64,000 nt of DNA from Comamonas sp. SCN 67-35 (GCA_001725255.1 MEFV01000008.1:62001-126000); one strand, 5' to 3'; numbered from the stretch's first letter, positions 53,320 to 63,050 are shown. Numbers and translations are program-made. The notes: generated from the letters alone by a model not told the origin.

Positions 53320-54435
53320 ATGACCACTCTTTTCGACCCCCTGCAGGCCGGTGATCTGCATCTGGCCAACCGCATCGCCATGGCACCATGCACCCGCAAC
53401 CGCTCGCCCGGCGGCATCCCGGTGGCAATGAACGCCGAGTACTACGCGCAGCGCGCGGGCAACGGGCTGCTCATCACCGAAGGCACGGCCATCAGCCACC
53501 AGGGCCAGGGCTATGCCGACGTGCCCGGCCTCTATACGCCCGAGCAGCTTGCTGGCTGGCGGCGGGTTACCGATGCGGTCCATGCAAAAGGCGGCTGCAT
53601 CGTCACACAGCTCTGGCACGTGGGCCGGGTTTCGCATGTTTCCCTGCAACCCCACGGCCAGGCGCCGGTGGCTCCCTCGGCCATCACCGCGCAATCGCGC
53701 ACTTTCATCCTTGACGAGCAGACCGGCGCGGGGCACTTCGCGCCCACGTCCGAGCCGCGCGCACTCCTGCTGGACGAATTGCCCGCGATCATCGAAACCT
53801 ACGCCCGCGCTGCGCATGACGCGGTGCACGTGGCCGGCTTCGACGGCGTGGAGCTGCACGGCGCCAACGGCTACCTGATCGACCAATTCCTCAAGGACGG
53901 CAGCAACCATCGCACCGACGCGTACGGCGGCAGCGTGGAAAACCGCATCCGCTTCGCCGTGCAGGCCGTGCGTGCTGCGGTCGATGCCGTGGGCGGCGGG
54001 CGCGTCGGCATCCGTCTCTCACCCGTCACGCCCGCCAACGACGCGCGCGACAGTCATCCGCAGGCCCTGTTCGAGCGACTGGTACAGGCGTTGGCCCCGC
54101 TCGGTCTCGCCTACATCCACGTGATCGAAGGCGCGACGGGCGGGCCGCGCGTGATCGAGGATCGCCCCTTCGACAACGCCGCGTTCAAGGCGGCTTACCG
54201 CAACGCAGGCGGCACGGGCGCCTGGATGGTGAACAATGGCTACACGCGGGAGATGGCGCTGCAGGCCGTGGCCAGCGGCGCGGCCGACGTGGTGGCCTTC
54301 GGCCGCGACGCAATCGCCAACCCCGATCTGGCCGAGCGCCTGAAGCGCGGTGCGCCGCTCAACGCCTGGGACAAGACCACGTTTTACGGCGGCACGAGCA
54401 AGGGTTATACCGACTACCCGGCACTCACGGCCTGA
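53320..54435 (+). CDS. Old yellow enzyme family alkene reductase
   Basis: A 371-residue FMN-dependent reductase of the NemA/OYE group, which reduces activated alkenes and nitro-compounds with NAD(P)H. Family motifs are MAPCTRNRSPGGIP near 22-35, TQLWHVGR near 93, FDGVELHGANGYLIDQFL near 176-193 with the substrate His-Asn pair, and DVVAFGRDAIANPDLAERL near 324. The ATG at 53320 starts 20 bases after the perfect parS. It is divergent from mnmG and convergent with cueR. Confidence 0.93.
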   Translation: MTTLFDPLQAGDLHLANRIAMAPCTRNRSPGGIPVAMNAEYYAQRAGNGLLITEGTAISHQGQGYADVPGLYTPEQLAGWRRVTDAVHAKGGCIVTQLWHVGRVSHVSLQPHGQAPVAPSAITAQSRTFILDEQTGAGHFAPTSEPRALLLDELPAIIETYARAAHDAVHVAGFDGVELHGANGYLIDQFLKDGSNHRTDAYGGSVENRIRFAVQAVRAAVDAVGGGRVGIRLSPVTPANDARDSHPQALFERLVQALAPLGLAYIHVIEGATGGPRVIEDRPFDNAAFKAAYRNAGGTGAWMVNNGYTREMALQAVASGAADVVAFGRDAIANPDLAERLKRGAPLNAWDKTTFYGGTSKGYTDYPALTA

Positions 54436-54447
54436 ATTCGCGCCCCG

Positions 54448-54864
54448 TCAGGACGCCAGTTCATCCAGGATGGGGCATTCGGGCCGGTCATCGCCGTGGC
54501 AGGAACTCACCAGCGCCTGCAGACTGCGCTGCATGTCCTGCATCGCGGCGATGCGCTGCTCCAGCTTTTCGACTTGCCTGAGAGCGATCTGCTTGACCTG
54601 GCTGCTGGCACGGCTGCGGTCCTGCCACAGGCCGAGCAGGGCCGAGATCTCTTCGATGGAAAAGCCCAGGTCGCGCGCGCGGCGGATGAAGCGCAACGTG
54701 TGCACATCCGCCTCGGTGTACTGGCGATAGCCGCTGTCCGTGCGCGCCACCCTGGGCAGAAGCCCGAGCGATTCATAGTGGCGGATCATGCGCGCCGAGA
54801 CGTGCGAGCGCGCGGCCGCCTCGCCTATGGCCACCGGCCAGTGCCCCGCGCCACCCGGTGTCAT
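54448..54864 (-). CDS. cueR: Copper-responsive MerR-family regulator CueR
   Basis: A 138-residue MerR regulator. The winged helix-turn-helix is at residues 11-75 (GEAAARSHVSARMIRHYESLGLL). A dimerisation coiled coil follows (90-115). The metal loop has C122 and C130 in CHGDDRPEC, the seven-residue spacing of CueR for Cu(I)/Ag(I)/Au(I). Its start overlaps the copZ stop by 4 bases, so it is autoregulated through the copZ promoter. Two matching dyad promoters (55100-55130 and 57240-57270) are its likely targets. Confidence 0.92.
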   Translation of the reverse strand: MTPGGAGHWPVAIGEAAARSHVSARMIRHYESLGLLPRVARTDSGYRQYTEADVHTLRFIRRARDLGFSIEEISALLGLWQDRSRASSQVKQIALRQVEKLEQRIAAMQDMQRSLQALVSSCHGDDRPECPILDELAS

Positions 54865-55058
54865 GCAGCGACCTCGTAGCCCTCCTCGCGGATGGCATTG
54901 GCGATCGCGTCGCGTGACTTCTCGCTTTCCACATCCACCCGCCCCGTGGACAGGTCCACCTTGACCACGGCATCGGTGTCCACCTCGCGAACGGCATGCA
55001 CGACGGCCCGCTCGCAGTGGCCACAGGTCATGCCCTTGACATCGAACTGGTATTGCAT
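54861..55058 (-). CDS. copZ: Copper chaperone CopZ (HMA domain)
   Basis: A 65-residue heavy-metal-associated domain with the metal site GMTCGHC (Cys12, Cys15). The ferredoxin-like pattern is complete to YEVAA. The ATG at 55058 follows GGAGGCACG. It would carry Cu(I) to CopA encoded at 57.3 kb. It forms an operon with cueR through a 4-base overlap. Confidence 0.93.
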   Translation of the reverse strand: MQYQFDVKGMTCGHCERAVVHAVREVDTDAVVKVDLSTGRVDVESEKSRDAIANAIREEGYEVAA

Positions 55059-55099
55059 GGTGCGTGCCTCCTTCAGGCTTGAATCAATGACGGGTACCG

Positions 55100-55130
55100 A
55101 TTCTGTGGTTTGACATGATGATAAGGTCAA
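55100..55130 (-). promoter_or_regulatory. CueR-type promoter of copZ-cueR
   Basis: On the minus strand TTGACC (55130-55125) and CAGAAT (55105-55100) are separated by 19 bases, the long spacer typical of MerR-activated promoters. The dyad TTGAC-N11-GTCAA covers 55110-55130. The same layout recurs upstream of copA. Confidence 0.8.
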
Positions 55131-55144
55131 GGTTTTGATGCATG

Positions 55145-57166
55145 TCAGGGATAAATCAGGATCTTGTTGAGTGCCGGGAAGTGCTTTTCGAGCTTGAGCG
55201 GCAACTGGTCCAGGTAGGGCGTATGGGCCGCTTCTCCCTCGCGCGCCGAGACCAGGATCAGCAGATCGGTGTCGGACATCTTGCGGAACACGATGAAGAA
55301 TTCATCCCAATCGCTGAACTCCGTGTACTCCACCTTCAGCCCGAGCTTTTGCTTCTTCAGACTTTCACGAACCGCCCGATGCGTCGCGCTGCCGCAGTTC
55401 AGCTGCACGGGTACCGAATGCTCGGCCGCGAGCTTGGCGATCTTGCGCCAGTACAGATCGAAATGCTCCGCCGTCTCGGCCAGTGGTGGAAGGATGACGA
55501 AGATGCCGGTGTACTTGCTCGACGGCGCATCCAGATGGCAGACAAACACGGTCTTGCGGGTCTGGTAGAGCACGCTGCCGAATTTGTTGCCGATGAAGCC
55601 GGCGATGAAGCCGGTTTTCTGCGGCCAGCCCATGACGATGAGGTCCGCGCCGATCTCGCGCGCCGTGCGGCTGATGCCGACGCCGGGGTGGTGGTCTATC
55701 GTGGCCATGACGCTGAGCTCCACGTCCGCCCCGCTCGCCTCGGCGCGCACGTCTTCCAGCGCCTGCTTGGCCCGCGCCACGTTGTCCTCGGCTTCTTCGG
55801 TATTGGGCACCACGGTCACCACCGCCAGCGGGTGGCTGGATTTCTTCTCGCGCACCAGGACTGCCAGGCGAACCAGATTTTCAGATTCCGTGATGTCCGA
55901 CAGCGAGATGAGTATCTGCTCGTCGTTGTGGTTGCCATTGCGCGCCACGTCCTGTGCGTGCTCGGCCGTGCTTTCGAGCTGGCGGGCGGCCTTCTCGGTG
56001 ATGATGGAGGCGACCACGCACGAGACGAGGATGATCACGATGATGGCGTTGATGACGCGGTCGTCGACGATGCCGGCGCGGTAACCCACGATCACCACCG
56101 CCAGCGTGGCCGCCGCGTGCGCCGAACTCAGGCCGAAGATCAGGTCGCGCTGCTCGGCCCTGAGGCGAAAGAGCCGCGCCGTCAGGTCTGCGGCCAGGTA
56201 CTTCCCGGCAAACGCCACGATCGCCAGCGCCACGGCCGTCAAAAGCACGGTGAAGCCGTCGAACACCACGCGCACGTTGACGATCATCCCCACGCTGATG
56301 AGGAAGAAGGGAATGAACAGCGAATTGCCGAGGTACTCGATGCGGTTCATCAGCGCCGAGGAATTGGGAATCTGGCGGTTGAGCGCCAGGCCCGCGGCGA
56401 ACGCGCCGATGATGGGCTCCAGGCTCGCCACCTCGGAGAGAAAGGCCGAGAGGAACACGATGGCCAGCACGAAGATGTAGTGCGAGTGTTTCTGGTGCGC
56501 CTGCCTTTCGAAGAAACGCCTGGCGATCCACGGCACCACCAGGGCCATGAAGGCGACAAAAACCACGAGCGAGATCACGAGGCGCGTCCAGAATTGCGAC
56601 GTGAGATCGCCGTTGTGCGCGCCCAGAATCACGGCCAGCACCACCAGCACCCCGGTGTCGGTCAGGATGGTGCCGCCCACGGTGATGGGCACGCTCGGGT
56701 CCTTGGTCACGCCGTACTTGCTCGCGATCGGATAGGTCACGAGCGTGTGCGTGGCAAAAATGCTGGAAACGAGCAAACTCGCCGAGACATCCATGCCCAG
56801 CAGATAGTGGCAGACGGGATAACCCAGGGCAAACGGAATCGTGAAGGTGGCGATGCCGAAGACGATGCTGCGATTGGCGTTGGCCCTGAACTCGATCAGA
56901 TTGAGCTCCAGCCCCGCGAGAAACATGATGTAGAGCAGGCCGATGGTCGAGAACACATCGACGAACAGGCTCTTCTCCAGGAGATTGAAGCCGTGCGGGC
57001 CGATCAATATGCCGGCCAGAATGAGCCCGATGATGTCGGGCGTGCGCACCTTCTCCAGCAGAATGGGTGCCAGCAGGATGATGAAAAGGATGAGCGAAAA
57101 AATCAGAACCGGGCTGTTCAGCGGCAACTGAAATTGCTCTGTCAGCTTTGCGATGATGGGTTCCAT
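55145..57166 (-). CDS. Kef-type cation/proton antiporter with C-terminal universal-stress domain
   Basis: A 673-residue protein (from the ATG at 57166; in-frame ATGs at 57193 and 57220 are possible). Residues ~1-400 contain about 12 membrane helices of the CPA2 Na+/H+ exchanger fold, including IIGLILAGILIGPHGF near 46 and IIGAFAAGLALNRQIP near 272. There is no TrkA-N domain. The C-terminal ~240 residues hold two Usp-like units, the second less conserved. It may exchange K+ or Na+ for H+. It lies just upstream of copZ in the same direction, so its transcript may run into copZ-cueR. Confidence 0.87.
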   Translation of the reverse strand: MEPIIAKLTEQFQLPLNSPVLIFSLILFIILLAPILLEKVRTPDIIGLILAGILIGPHGFNLLEKSLFVDVFSTIGLLYIMFLAGLELNLIEFRANANRSIVFGIATFTIPFALGYPVCHYLLGMDVSASLLVSSIFATHTLVTYPIASKYGVTKDPSVPITVGGTILTDTGVLVVLAVILGAHNGDLTSQFWTRLVISLVVFVAFMALVVPWIARRFFERQAHQKHSHYIFVLAIVFLSAFLSEVASLEPIIGAFAAGLALNRQIPNSSALMNRIEYLGNSLFIPFFLISVGMIVNVRVVFDGFTVLLTAVALAIVAFAGKYLAADLTARLFRLRAEQRDLIFGLSSAHAAATLAVVIVGYRAGIVDDRVINAIIVIILVSCVVASIITEKAARQLESTAEHAQDVARNGNHNDEQILISLSDITESENLVRLAVLVREKKSSHPLAVVTVVPNTEEAEDNVARAKQALEDVRAEASGADVELSVMATIDHHPGVGISRTAREIGADLIVMGWPQKTGFIAGFIGNKFGSVLYQTRKTVFVCHLDAPSSKYTGIFVILPPLAETAEHFDLYWRKIAKLAAEHSVPVQLNCGSATHRAVRESLKKQKLGLKVEYTEFSDWDEFFIVFRKMSDTDLLILVSAREGEAAHTPYLDQLPLKLEKHFPALNKILIYP

Positions 57167-57239
57167 GAGCTGCAATGGGCCGATCAAGGCCATCCTGGGA
57201 CAAGCGCGCGATTGTGGCATGCAGCTGCTCGCGCAGGAC

Positions 57240-57270
57240 TTGACTCTCTCATGATGTCAATGTTTACGCT
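57240..57270 (+). promoter_or_regulatory. CueR-type promoter of copA
   Basis: TTGACT (57240-57245) and TACGCT (57265-57270) are spaced by 19 bases. The dyad TTGAC-N11-GTCAA at 57240-57260 is the same as in the copZ promoter, including an ATGAT near its centre on one strand. It lies 32 bases upstream of the copA ATG. Confidence 0.8.
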
Positions 57271-57302
57271 GCCGACCGTTCGTTCACCCTTGTGGAGCCA
57301 CC

Positions 57303-59552
57303 ATGACGACGACCGCTGATCCCTCCGCCACCGACACGCTCGACCTGGGCGTGGGCGGCATGACCTGCGCCAGTTGCGTCTCGCGCGTGGAACGCGCGCT
57401 GCGCAGGGTCCCGGGCGTCGCCGATGCCGCGGTCAATCTGGCCACGGAGTCCGTGCACCTGAAGCTGGCTGCGCCCTCCCCCGACATCGACCGGCTCGCG
57501 CGCCGCGCCATCCGTGACGCCGGGTACGAGCCGCGCTCGCTCGCCGAACAGCAGGCACAGCTCGATCGCGAAGGCCCATGGACCGGCTTCGCACCCGTGG
57601 GTCTGGGGCTGCTGCTGTCCGCCCCGCTGGTGCTGCCCATGTTCGGCGACCTGTTGGGCCGGCACTGGATGCTCCCGGCCTGGCTGCAGTTTCTTCTCAC
57701 CACGCCCGTGCAATTCATCCTCGGGGCGCGCTTTTACAAGGCCGGGTGGCATGCGGCCCGCGCGCTCACGGGCAACATGGATCTGCTCGTGGCGCTGGGC
57801 ACGAGCGCAGGGTATGGCCTCTCGCTCTGGCTGTGGCTCACCGCGCCCGCAGGACACACGCCACACCTGTACTTCGAAGCGTCCGCCGTCGTGATCACCC
57901 TGGTGCTGCTGGGGAAATGGCTGGAGACCCGCGCCAAGCACCAGACAACGGCCGCGATACGCGCCCTGCATGCCCTGCGCCCGGAAACCGTCCATCTGCT
58001 CGGGCGCGATGGCGAAGTCGATGTGCCGGTCGCCGAAATCATGGTGGGCGATCACCTCGTGGTGCGCCCCGGCGAGCGCATCCCGGTCGATGGACGACTG
58101 ATCGAGGGCGAAACCCAGGTGGACGAATCCATGCTCACGGGCGAGCCGCTGCCGGTGGCGCGCGGCGCGGGCGGCCCTCTCACCGGCGGCTCGATCAACG
58201 GCGACGGCCGCATCGTGCTCAGCGTCACCGCCACGGGCAGCGAAACGGTGCTGGCGCGCATCATTCGCCTCGTGCAGGATGCGCAGGCGGCCAAGGCGCC
58301 GATTCAGCGCCTCGTCGATCAGGTCTCCGCCGTGTTCGTGCCGGCCGTCCTCCTGATCGCGTGTCTCACGCTGCTCGGCTGGCTGTGGTTCGGCACGGGG
58401 CTGGAGACGGCGCTGATCCGCGCCGTGGCCGTGCTCGTCATCGCCTGCCCCTGCGCGCTCGGTCTGGCCACGCCCGCGGCCATCATGGCGGGCACGGGGG
58501 CCGCTGCGCGCCACGGCATCCTGATCAAGGACGCGCAGGCGCTGGAGATCGCGCACAAGGTGGCGACCGTCGCCTTCGACAAGACGGGTACGCTCACGGT
58601 GGGCCAGCCCAGGCTGACGGACTTCGTCGCCGCCGCCGGTGAAGACGAAGCGGCGTTGCTGTCGGCCATCGCCAGCGTGCAAAGCGGCAGCGAGCACCCA
58701 CTTGCCCGCGCGGTTCAGAGCGCGGCGCGCGAACGCGGGCTCTCATTCGTGCCACCCGATGCCGTGCGCGCCGTGCCTGGCCGCGGCACCGAGGGCGAGG
58801 TGCGGGGCCAGAGCTACCTCATCGGCAGCCTGCGCTGGATGCGGGAGCTGGACGCCCATTTTGACGGTCTGGAGGCGAAGGCCGCCTCCCTGCAGGCGCA
58901 GGGCGCCACACTTTCCGCCGTGGCCGAGCGCTCTGCCCAGGGCCTGCGCATCCGCGCGCTGCTCGCCTTCGGCGACGAGCCCAAACCCGGCGCCCGGCAA
59001 GCCCTTGCCGCACTGCGCGCGCGCGGCCTGCGCAGCGTGATGATTTCGGGCGACAACCGCGGCGCGGCCGAGGCCATGGCCAGGCGCCTGGGGCTGCAGC
59101 CGGAACACGGGGAAGTTCTTGCCGAAGTGCTCCCCGCCGACAAGGCCTCTGCCGTGCGGCAATTGCAGGCCGGCGCCACGGTGGTGGCCATGGTGGGTGA
59201 CGGCGTGAACGACGCTCCGGCGCTGGCCGCCGCCGATGTCGGCATCGCCATGGGCAACGGCACGGACGTGGCCATGCACGCGGCCGGCATCACGCTGATG
59301 CGCGGGGATCCCGCCCTCGTGGTGGCGGCGCTGGACATCTCGCACCGCACCGTGATGAAAATCCGCCAGAACCTGTTCTGGGCCTTCATCTACAACGTGG
59401 CTGGCATTCCGCTGGCGGCGCTGGGCTACCTGAACCCGGTCATTGCCGGTTCCGCGATGGCCATGAGCTCGGTGAGCGTGATGGGCAATGCGCTGCTGCT
59501 GCGCCGCTGGCATCCACGAGGGGACAATGCCGGGGCAACCGAGCCCCATTGA
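57303..59552 (+). CDS. copA: Copper-translocating P1B-type ATPase
   Basis: A 749-residue inner-membrane exporter of Cu(I)/Ag(I). One N-terminal HMA domain has GMTCASC (Cys22, Cys25). About eight helices follow. The transport-site motif is C382-P-C384 in [12 protein letters not shown], the phosphorylation site is D426 in DKTGTLT and the HP motif is SEHPLARAV near 464. The actuator TGEP is near 280 and the hinge [10 protein letters not shown] near 640. The family C-terminal [16 protein letters not shown] is present. The upstream CueR dyad explains copper induction. Confidence 0.97.
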   Translation: MTTTADPSATDTLDLGVGGMTCASCVSRVERALRRVPGVADAAVNLATESVHLKLAAPSPDIDRLARRAIRDAGYEPRSLAEQQAQLDREGPWTGFAPVGLGLLLSAPLVLPMFGDLLGRHWMLPAWLQFLLTTPVQFILGARFYKAGWHAARALTGNMDLLVALGTSAGYGLSLWLWLTAPAGHTPHLYFEASAVVITLVLLGKWLETRAKHQTTAAIRALHALRPETVHLLGRDGEVDVPVAEIMVGDHLVVRPGERIPVDGRLIEGETQVDESMLTGEPLPVARGAGGPLTGGSINGDGRIVLSVTATGSETVLARIIRLVQDAQAAKAPIQRLVDQVSAVFVPAVLLIACLTLLGWLWFGTGLETALIRAVAVLVIACPCALGLATPAAIMAGTGAAARHGILIKDAQALEIAHKVATVAFDKTGTLTVGQPRLTDFVAAAGEDEAALLSAIASVQSGSEHPLARAVQSAARERGLSFVPPDAVRAVPGRGTEGEVRGQSYLIGSLRWMRELDAHFDGLEAKAASLQAQGATLSAVAERSAQGLRIRALLAFGDEPKPGARQALAALRARGLRSVMISGDNRGAAEAMARRLGLQPEHGEVLAEVLPADKASAVRQLQAGATVVAMVGDGVNDAPALAAADVGIAMGNGTDVAMHAAGITLMRGDPALVVAALDISHRTVMKIRQNLFWAFIYNVAGIPLAALGYLNPVIAGSAMAMSSVSVMGNALLLRRWHPRGDNAGATEPH

Positions 59553-59556
59553 AACC

Positions 59557-60258
59557 ATGCCCAACCAGATTCTGGGAACCATCCACACCGTCCTGCATGG
59601 CCGAGCCCAGCCGTATCGGCATATGGACGGCCGCCCGGGGGGCCTCAGCGCCATCGCCAAGCAAGCGGTGTCCGGGCCCGTCAGGGCGACCGCGCTGGGT
59701 CTTGAAGGCGACGAACAAGGCGATCTGCGCGTGCATGGCGGCCCGGACAAGGCCATTCATCACTACGCCCGCGAGCATTACGAGGCCTGGCGCGCCGAGC
59801 TCGGCGAGTTGCCGGTGCTGGCCGCGCCTCCAGCGTTTGGCGAGAACTTCTCCAGCACCGGGGTGACGGAATCGGACATCTGCCTGGGTGACCAGGTGCG
59901 CGCGGGCACCTGCCTGCTCGAAGTCTCGCAAAGCCGCCAGCCCTGCTGGAAGCTCAACGTGCGCCTTGGCGTGGCCGACATGGCGCTGCGCGTGCAGCGC
60001 AGCGGGCGCACCGGGTGGTATTACCGTGTGCTCAAGCCCGGGATGGTCCAAGCCGGCGATGAGCTGCAGCTGATGGCCCGCCCCCACCCCGAGTGGCCGC
60101 TGTCACGCGTGATCCATCTGCTCTACACCGACGTGCTCAATCTGGCCGACCTGCGCGCGCTGTCGAAACTGCCGCTGCCCGCCTCATGGGAAAAACTGGT
60201 GGGCCGGAGGCTAGACAGCCACAGTTTGGAAAACTGGGACAGGCGCACGCTTGGATAA
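59557..60258 (+). CDS. MOSC-domain protein (YiiM type)
   Basis: A 233-residue protein of the MOSC family related to molybdenum-cofactor sulfurase C-terminal domains. The conserved cysteine is in VSQSRQPCWKLNVRLGV near residue 129; DLRVHGGPDKAIHHYAREHY near 56 is the other YiiM landmark. YiiM reduces N-hydroxylated compounds in E. coli. The ATG at 59557 starts just after the copA stop; an upstream in-frame ATG (59527) overlaps copA. It is probably co-transcribed with copA, but a copper role is not evident. Confidence 0.88.
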   Translation: MPNQILGTIHTVLHGRAQPYRHMDGRPGGLSAIAKQAVSGPVRATALGLEGDEQGDLRVHGGPDKAIHHYAREHYEAWRAELGELPVLAAPPAFGENFSSTGVTESDICLGDQVRAGTCLLEVSQSRQPCWKLNVRLGVADMALRVQRSGRTGWYYRVLKPGMVQAGDELQLMARPHPEWPLSRVIHLLYTDVLNLADLRALSKLPLPASWEKLVGRRLDSHSLENWDRRTLG

Positions 60259-60285
60259 GGCGGCGCATGCTGCTACCCTAGTGTC

Positions 60286-60786
60286 ATGCTCGCACGCGCC
60301 CTTCTGCCCCTTGCAGCCGCATGGCTGCTGGCGGCCTGCGGCTCCGCGCCTCCGGTCTCTTCGCATGACCCCTACGATCTGAGCACGACCGGGCCCGCAC
60401 CCACCAGCGAGATCTCGGACGGGCAGGCGAGCGACATCGCCATCAACGCACTCGGCCTGGTCGGCACGCCTTACCGCTACGGTGGCAACACGCCCGAGGG
60501 GGGATTTGACTGCAGCGGGCTGATCGGCTACGTCTACCGCAACCAGACCGACATGAAGCCGCCGCGCACGGTGGCGCAGCTGAACGGCTACGGACAGCCG
60601 CTTTCGCGCACCCAGCTGCGCAGTGGCGACCTGGTGCTGTTTGGCCGCGGCCAGCCGACGCACGCGGGCATCTACGTGGGCCAGGGACGTTTCGTGCATG
60701 CGCCATCCACAGGTGGCACGGTACGGCTGGACCGGCTCGATGGCCCCTACTGGTCGCGCCAGATGGCGAGCTTTCGCAGGCCGTGA
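60286..60786 (+). CDS. NlpC/P60-family lipoprotein peptidase
   Basis: A 166-residue outer-membrane lipoprotein (lipobox LLAAC, Cys18). The catalytic Cys is C76 in FDCSGLI, with His126 in THAGIYVG and His138 in RFVHAPSTGG completing the triad. NlpC/P60 enzymes of this type cleave peptidoglycan stem peptides (gamma-D-Glu-diaminopimelate). Resembles Spr/MepS-like proteins in size. Convergent with the pagL-like gene. Confidence 0.93.
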   Translation: MLARALLPLAAAWLLAACGSAPPVSSHDPYDLSTTGPAPTSEISDGQASDIAINALGLVGTPYRYGGNTPEGGFDCSGLIGYVYRNQTDMKPPRTVAQLNGYGQPLSRTQLRSGDLVLFGRGQPTHAGIYVGQGRFVHAPSTGGTVRLDRLDGPYWSRQMASFRRP

Positions 60787-60795
60787 CGCACGCCG

Positions 60796-61341
60796 CTACC
60801 AGTGGTAGCCGTAGCGCAGCTGCACGTAGTTGATGCCGGGATTGGGGGACTTGATGCTGGCGTTGGACAGGTGCTGCACGCGCAGCATCACTTCCTGTCG
60901 CCGCTCCTGACCGAACCTCAGGCCCACCCCCAGGTGGCTTGCAAAATTGAAGGCGGTGCTGAACTGCTTGTCCACGCTGCGGTAGAGGTGATCGCTCACG
61001 GTGACACCAATGCCTGCCTGGAAGAACCACGGCGAACGCCCCTCGTCGGGCGTCCAGCGCAGCGTGGGGGTGAGCCCCAGCAGCCACAGGTGATCACGGC
61101 CCACGCCGTCATAGCTCCAGCGGCTGACGTAGGCATCCCAGAAGCCCGAAAGTACCCCGCTGCCCAGCGGCTTCTGCCATTCTCCCCAGGGCAGGGTGGC
61201 GCCCAGCGTGAACGCGTCCGTGCCATGCGATGCCACGTCCCTCTGGAGGTAAACCGAAGGCGTTTGCGCGGGCAATTGCGCCATGGCGGCGCTGGCCAGG
61301 GAACACAAACCAAGAAATACCAGAGATCTCGTTTCGGTCAT
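60796..61341 (-). CDS. pagL: PagL-like lipid A 3-O-deacylase
   Basis: A 181-residue outer-membrane beta-barrel candidate with a signal peptide (residues 1-21, ending AMA). The PagL signature RVQHLSNASIKSPNPGIN contains H157 and S159, the catalytic His-Ser pair; the position of the third residue (Glu in P. aeruginosa PagL, 12 residues after the Ser) is N171 here. PagL removes the 3-O-acyl chain from lipid A. Loss of the acidic residue might lower activity. A final aromatic W181 suits barrel insertion. Confidence 0.83.
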   Translation of the reverse strand: MTETRSLVFLGLCSLASAAMAQLPAQTPSVYLQRDVASHGTDAFTLGATLPWGEWQKPLGSGVLSGFWDAYVSRWSYDGVGRDHLWLLGLTPTLRWTPDEGRSPWFFQAGIGVTVSDHLYRSVDKQFSTAFNFASHLGVGLRFGQERRQEVMLRVQHLSNASIKSPNPGINYVQLRYGYHW

Positions 61342-61415
61342 GAGGCAATGGGGTGTTCATCCATCAATTCGTAACAGTCTAAACCATTCCCCATCGCCCA
61401 ATGCCGCTCACCCAA

Positions 61416-61943
61416 TCAGGAAGCGGCTGCTCCCGGCTGGCCCGCGCCGCCGCGATGGCGAGCGCCGTGACGCCCATCGTGGCCCATGCGCGGGCCGTGC
61501 ATGGCCTGGGCATCAAACACCTTCTGCTGCTCGGGCGTGAGCTGGGCATAGAAGGTCTTGATTGCCTCTCCGCGCCGATCCGCCTCGGCGGCGCGCTGCT
61601 CATGCAGGGCACGCATGCGGTCAATGCGTTCCGGCGTGGTGAGCTTGCGCATGTCGTCGCGGTCGATCCGCGCGTGGGTCGGCAACTGCATCGCCTTCTG
61701 CAAGGCATCCCAGGCCGGCAGCTGCGCGTCCGTGAGCTGCAGCTTGGCCTTGAGTGCCTGTGCACGCTCGGCCTGCCGCTGCTGCCACTTCTGCGGGTTC
61801 ATGTAGCCGCGCTGCATGGGCGCCGTCGCCGCAGACGGGGTCTCGGGCGCCTGCGTGTCGGAAGCCGCGATGGCGGAGCTCGCGCCCCAGGCCAGCAGCG
61901 CTGCCGCCACGGCGGCGATGACGGGCTTGCGTGCGTTCATCAT
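61416..61943 (-). CDS. Spy/CpxP-family periplasmic chaperone
   Basis: A 175-residue periplasmic protein (signal 1-27, ending AIAA). Two LTxxQ-type motifs are present: KLQLTDAQLPAWDAL near 66-80 and AQLTPEQQKVFDA near 133-145. The C-terminus is rich in His/Gly/Arg (MGHDGRHGARHRGG), possibly metal-binding. The translated start could be either of two consecutive Met codons (61943 or 61940). It probably protects envelope proteins during stress. It is divergent from rdgC. Confidence 0.85.
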   Translation of the reverse strand: MMNARKPVIAAVAAALLAWGASSAIAASDTQAPETPSAATAPMQRGYMNPQKWQQRQAERAQALKAKLQLTDAQLPAWDALQKAMQLPTHARIDRDDMRKLTTPERIDRMRALHEQRAAEADRRGEAIKTFYAQLTPEQQKVFDAQAMHGPRMGHDGRHGARHRGGAGQPGAAAS

Positions 61944-62026
61944 GGTCGGGTCCTTTCCCGGTGGTGATTGATGGCGTCAGTGTGCGAGCCCCATGTAAGG
62001 CCTGCGTGAGCCGATGCTGCGACTGT

Positions 62027-62041
62027 GTAAAGTTGCGGAAA
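62027..62041 (+). promoter_or_regulatory. CpxR-box-like element between the spy-like gene and rdgC
   Basis: GTAAA-GTTGC-GGAAA resembles the CpxR recognition pattern GTAAA-N5-GTAAA. It lies 84 bases upstream of the spy-like start. No cpx gene is in the window. Confidence 0.35.
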
Positions 62042-62140
62042 TTTTTTCGGCATCCGTTCAGGGTATCGACAAATTTTCAAGTCAAATACCTTTCAAACAC
62101 TGATCCACATTACGCGAGCAGCTCGATTTTTCATATCAAC

Positions 62141-63046
62141 GTGTTCAAGAATCTCATCGTTTATTGCATCGCACCCTCATCGCAGCTCGAGCTTCAACGG
62201 CTGCAGGCAGCCCTGACGGCCGCACCCTTCGCGCCCTGTGGCGCCACGCAGGAGCAATCGGGCGGCTGGTGCCCGCCGCGCGGACAGGAACATGGGGCGT
62301 TCGTCGAATCCATTGCCGGGCACTGGGTCGCATGCTGGCAGACTGAAACCCGCATGCTGCCCGCTGCCGTGGTGGCACAACGCGTGGACGAAAAAGTGCA
62401 GCGCATCACCCAGGAGAGCGGGCGAACCCCGGGGCGCAAGGAAAGGCGCGACCTCAAGGACGAAGCGCGCCTCGATCTGCTGCCGCTGGCCTTCACGCAA
62501 CGGCGCAGCATCATGATCTGGATCGATCCACGCCAGCGCCTGCTTCTGCTGGACACCAGCAACCAGACCCGGGCCGACGCCGTGGTCACCGCCCTGGTCA
62601 AGTCCGTCGACGGCCTGGCACTCGCGCTGCTCGATACCCGGCAAAGCCCACAGACAGCCATGAGCACCTGGCTGCTGGAGCAGCAGGCACCCGCGGGCTT
62701 TTCCATCGACAACGAGTGCGAGCTCAAGTCCTCCGCCGCGGACAAGGCCGTGGTGCGCTATGCCCGCCATCCGCTCGACATCGCCGAAGTGCCCGAGCAC
62801 ATCCGCGCAGGCAAGCTGCCCACACGGCTGGCAATGACCTGGCAGGGCCGCGTGAGCTTCGTGCTCACCGAGGGCCTGCAACTGCGCCGCGTGGCGCTGC
62901 TCGAAACCGAGCAGCAGGAAAGCCAGCGCAGCGACGACGACTTCGATGCCGACGTGGCACTCACCATCGGCGAGCTGAGCCAGATGCTGCCCGACCTCAT
63001 CGCCGCGCTCGGTGGCGAACAGAGCACCCCGCAGACCGGCGCGTGA
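62141..63046 (+). CDS. rdgC: Recombination-associated protein RdgC
   Basis: A 301-residue ring-shaped DNA-binding protein that modulates RecA. The GTG at 62141 gives VFKNLIVYCI, matching the family start MFKNxxxYR; upstream in-frame ATGs are not used by relatives. Landmarks are GRKERRDLKDEARLDLLPLAF near 103-123 and SFVLTEGLQLRRVALLE near 244. Length equals E. coli RdgC (303). Confidence 0.94.
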   Translation: MFKNLIVYCIAPSSQLELQRLQAALTAAPFAPCGATQEQSGGWCPPRGQEHGAFVESIAGHWVACWQTETRMLPAAVVAQRVDEKVQRITQESGRTPGRKERRDLKDEARLDLLPLAFTQRRSIMIWIDPRQRLLLLDTSNQTRADAVVTALVKSVDGLALALLDTRQSPQTAMSTWLLEQQAPAGFSIDNECELKSSAADKAVVRYARHPLDIAEVPEHIRAGKLPTRLAMTWQGRVSFVLTEGLQLRRVALLETEQQESQRSDDDFDADVALTIGELSQMLPDLIAALGGEQSTPQTGA

Positions 63047-63050
63047 AACC

